From the NCBI GenBank assembly GCA_013416795.1, contig RQSC01000008.1:72767-82776 (forward strand): a stretch of 10,010 nt of DNA, in the 5' to 3' direction. Under the pieces are notes generated by a model. The model was not told the DNA's origin. It saw only the letters and a program-made list of their open reading frames with translations, and did no database searches. Shown here in pieces: positions 7,081 through 10,010 of this stretch. The stretch comes from Prasinococcaceae sp. CCMP 1430 (lineage: Eukaryota; Prasinodermophyta; Palmophyllophyceae; Prasinococcales; Prasinococcaceae). Numbering within the stretch: position 1 is the stretch's first letter; each line of letters begins with the position of its first letter. The position numbers and the translations under genes were made by a program.

Positions 7081-8374
7081 ATGTCGCCGGAGTAGTACGT
7101 GGGCGCACGCACGCACGCCGCGCCGCGCGCGCATTATTCCCGCCGCGCGGCTGTTTGGGGGGTGCGCTCCTTCGCGTCCGCCGGCGAGCGAAAAAGAAGC
7201 GCGCGCGCCGCGCGCGCGTCGGCGGGTGCAGGCGCGAGAAGATGGCTTTCGCACACCGGTCTTTGCAGGCGCGGCGCTGCGCGCGGGGAGCGCGGCGTCT
7301 GGCGCCCCCCTTCTGCCACCGCGCTTGCCTCCTCCTTATCCCACGCGGCGCGCGGTGCCGCGCCCAAGTGCCGTCTCGTGTGCGCCGTGCCGCGAACCGC
7401 CCTGCGCACCCGGGTGGCCCGGCTGGCGCTCGCTGTGCGCGGCAGATGCTTTCGTGCCGGCCGCGACCTAAGCGCACACGGGCGCGTACTGGCGCGGCCT
7501 GTTGGTGGGGCTGCTGGGCACCGGCGGGCGCAGCGCGCGGCAGGACGGCGCCTTGTTTGGCATGGGCCCGCGGGCGCCCCGGCCTGCGCTCGTCCCGGTC
7601 CCTGCTTGCGCTCCGTGGCCGGCGATCTATCGTGCTAGTTTTTTTGGCCTCCCGCCATGCCTGGACCTGCTCCTCGCCTCTCTGCTGCACGCGCTGACAA
7701 AGTGCGTCGCCCCTCGCCGGCACCTCGCCCGCTCACCTCCCACCCTGCATCCCACGCGACGCGTGCCTCCCGCTTGCAGTGATTACCTCTTCAAGCTGCT
7801 GCTGATTGGCGACAGCGGCGTCGGCAAGTCGTGCCTTCTGCTGCGCTTCGCCGACGACACGTACACTGAGTCGTACATCAGCACCATCGGAGTGGACTTC
7901 AAGATCCGCACCGTGGACCTGGATGGGAAGACCATCAAGCTGCAGATCTGGGACACCGCCGGCCAGGAGCGCTTCCGCACCATCACGAGCAGCTACTACC
8001 GCGGCGCGCACGGCATCATCGTAGTGTACGATGTGACCGACATGGAGTCGTTCAACAACGTCAAGCAGTGGCTGAACGAGATCGACCGGTACGCGAGCGA
8101 GAGCGTCAACAAGTTGCTGGTGGGCAACAAGTCCGACCTTACGTCCAAGAAGCAGGTGGACACGCAGACGGCCAAGGCCTTCGCCGACGAGATCGGCATC
8201 CCCTTCCTCGAGACGTCTGCCAAGAACTCGACCAACGTCGAGCAGGCTTTCATGACCATGGCGGGCGAGATCAAGAAGCGCATGGCGTCGCAGCCCACCG
8301 TCAGCAAGCCCGCTGGCGGCGTTGCGCTCGGGAGCGGCAAGGCGGTGAAGTCATCCTCCAGCAGCTGTTGCTAG
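7081..8374 (+). CDS. RAB1: Rab1/RabD (Ypt1) small GTPase, two coding exons
   Basis: Exon 1 is 7081-7094 (ATGTCGCCGGAGTA) and exon 2 is 7780-8374; joined they encode 202 aa. Rab1/Ypt1 controls vesicle tethering between ER and Golgi, and in autophagy, on membranes. Exon 2 alone gives almost the whole family sequence. P-loop GDSGVGKS is at 15-22, switch I T40 lies in [16 protein letters not shown] is at 62-68, NKSD at 121-124 (usually NKCD) and ETSAK at 149-153. A C-terminal CC is the geranylgeranylation site. [16 protein letters not shown] and [15 protein letters not shown] are typical of Rab1 rather than Rab8 or Rab11. The tiny first exon yields MSPEY, then [10 protein letters not shown], matching the plant RabD start (MNPEYDYLF). 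The in-frame sequence before 7780 is intron, not coding. It is convergent with the UMP-CMP kinase gene. Confidence 0.93.
7095..7779 (+). other. Rab1 first intron
   Basis: The donor is GGAGTA|GTACGTGGG at 7094/7095 and the acceptor is CCCGCTTGCAG|T at 7779/7780, phase 2, rebuilding a TAT (Tyr) codon. At 685 nt it is the longest intron in the window. The in-frame stretch open from about 7502 to the acceptor has no Rab similarity. Confidence 0.8.
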
Positions 8375-8967
8375 AGGTGTGCGGGGTAGCGCGCAGGGCG
8401 CACACACGCCGTCGCAGGACCGCGCACGTCGCACGTGCGCGCATGTCGCGCAGCCCGCGCGTCGGCGTGCGGGATGTGATGGCGACTGGCAGGTGCGGGA
8501 CGGCGCGAACGGGTGCGCCTCGGTGGGCGAGGTGCGCACGGCTGGCCCGAACGCGCCGCCGCACGTGGACGCAGCTTCGCCACGTGCTAGCGGGACTGTG
8601 CGAGGCGCGCGCTCGCCGCTTGCGCCGCGCAGACGCGCAGCGGAATTGATGCTGCGCGGCTCTCGTGGACTGCTCGGGCACGCGACCTGGCCGCCGGCGC
8701 GGACGGGCTTCCACCCACTTTGTGATATGTGATAAAGTCTGCAATAACAGATGCTGGCGTCGAGCGCCGCGCCGCGCGCCCGTGCCCGTCCGCCAACGCT
8801 CGTCGCCACCCTGGCGTCTGCGCCGCTCATCCATGCGCCGGCGATGTGCGCGTCGCCAGCGCTGGCTTGGGCGTGCGCTCGCCATGCATGCGCATGCATG
8901 GCGGCGATGCGATGCGATGGCATGCCACGGCGCGCCGCGTCCACATGTGGGCGATGCGGGAGAAAAA
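8375..8967. other. Convergent 3' region between Rab1 and UMP-CMP kinase
   Basis: The 593 bases between the two facing stop codons should hold both 3' UTRs. No gene is recognised. An AT-richer patch at about 8717-8750 (around GTGATATGTGATAAAGT) stands out, and could mark the Rab1 cleavage region. A perfect palindrome lies at 8880-8903. No canonical AATAAA was seen. Confidence 0.5.
8880..8903. repeat. Perfect 24-bp palindrome
   Basis: The core GCCATGCATGCGCATGCATGGC (8881-8902) equals its own reverse complement, and the flanking C8880 and G8903 extend it by one pair. It lies 65 to 88 bases past the UMP-CMP kinase stop, in its presumed 3' UTR. In RNA either strand could fold into a strong hairpin. 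A short ATGCG repeat (GATGCGATGCGATGG) follows it. Confidence 0.95.
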
Positions 8968-9992
<1,025 letters not shown>

Positions 9993-10010
9993 TGGCACGC
10001 CGGCGCCGCC

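Noticed and set aside
6649-7254. A minus-strand open frame in the divergent region
   Set aside because: No similarity to any family I know. It contains a Lys run from the T14 tract and Cys-rich low-complexity sequence; probably non-coding.
7502-7779. N-terminal extension of Rab1 from an in-frame upstream start
   Set aside because: Rab1 proteins begin a few residues before DYLFK. A good acceptor (CCCGCTTGCAG) lies exactly at the boundary, and a matching micro-exon exists at 7081.
8068-8649. A plus-strand frame overlapping Rab1 in another phase
   Set aside because: Overlaps firmly identified Rab1 coding sequence and has no independent protein signal.

Overview
The window looks like nuclear DNA of a GC-rich unicellular eukaryote, most likely a microalga. 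The reasons are spliceosomal GT-AG introns in every gene, eukaryote-only protein families (Rab1/Ypt1, the ESCRT-associated protein IST1, UMP-CMP kinase), dinucleotide microsatellites inside introns and very GC-rich codon use. A haptophyte or stramenopile alga would fit the zinc-finger/ankyrin protein, but the group is a guess. I see no bacterial operons, CRISPR arrays, insertion sequences, rRNA or tRNA.

Layout, left to right. (1) Minus strand, about 4256 down to 4: six exons that join in frame into one protein of about 1230 residues. It has a C2H2-like finger, many ankyrin repeats and a C-terminal prolyl-4-hydroxylase-like 2-oxoglutarate/Fe(II) oxygenase. This multidomain fusion is the most unusual object in the window. 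(2) 4257-4690: an intergenic stretch with an AT-rich island. (3) Minus strand, 6096-4691: a two-exon IST1-family gene of 407 aa, with a C-terminal MIM-like helix. (4) 6097-7080: a divergent promoter region with a short inverted repeat next to a T14 run. (5) Plus strand, 7081-8374: Rab1/RabD GTPase of 202 aa, whose first coding exon is only 14 nt. (6) 8375-8967: a convergent 3' region holding a perfect 24-bp palindrome. (7) Minus strand, from the right edge to 8968: UMP-CMP kinase, whose start codon appears to be split by an intron (AT|G) at 9991/9746.

The four genes do not form a pathway. Rab1 (ER-Golgi traffic), IST1 (ESCRT-III and membrane scission) and UMP-CMP kinase (pyrimidine nucleotides) are housekeeping genes. 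IST1 and Rab1 are divergent and could share a regulatory region. All exon boundaries were read by eye from splice consensus, reading phase and family similarity; no alignment or transcript data were available.
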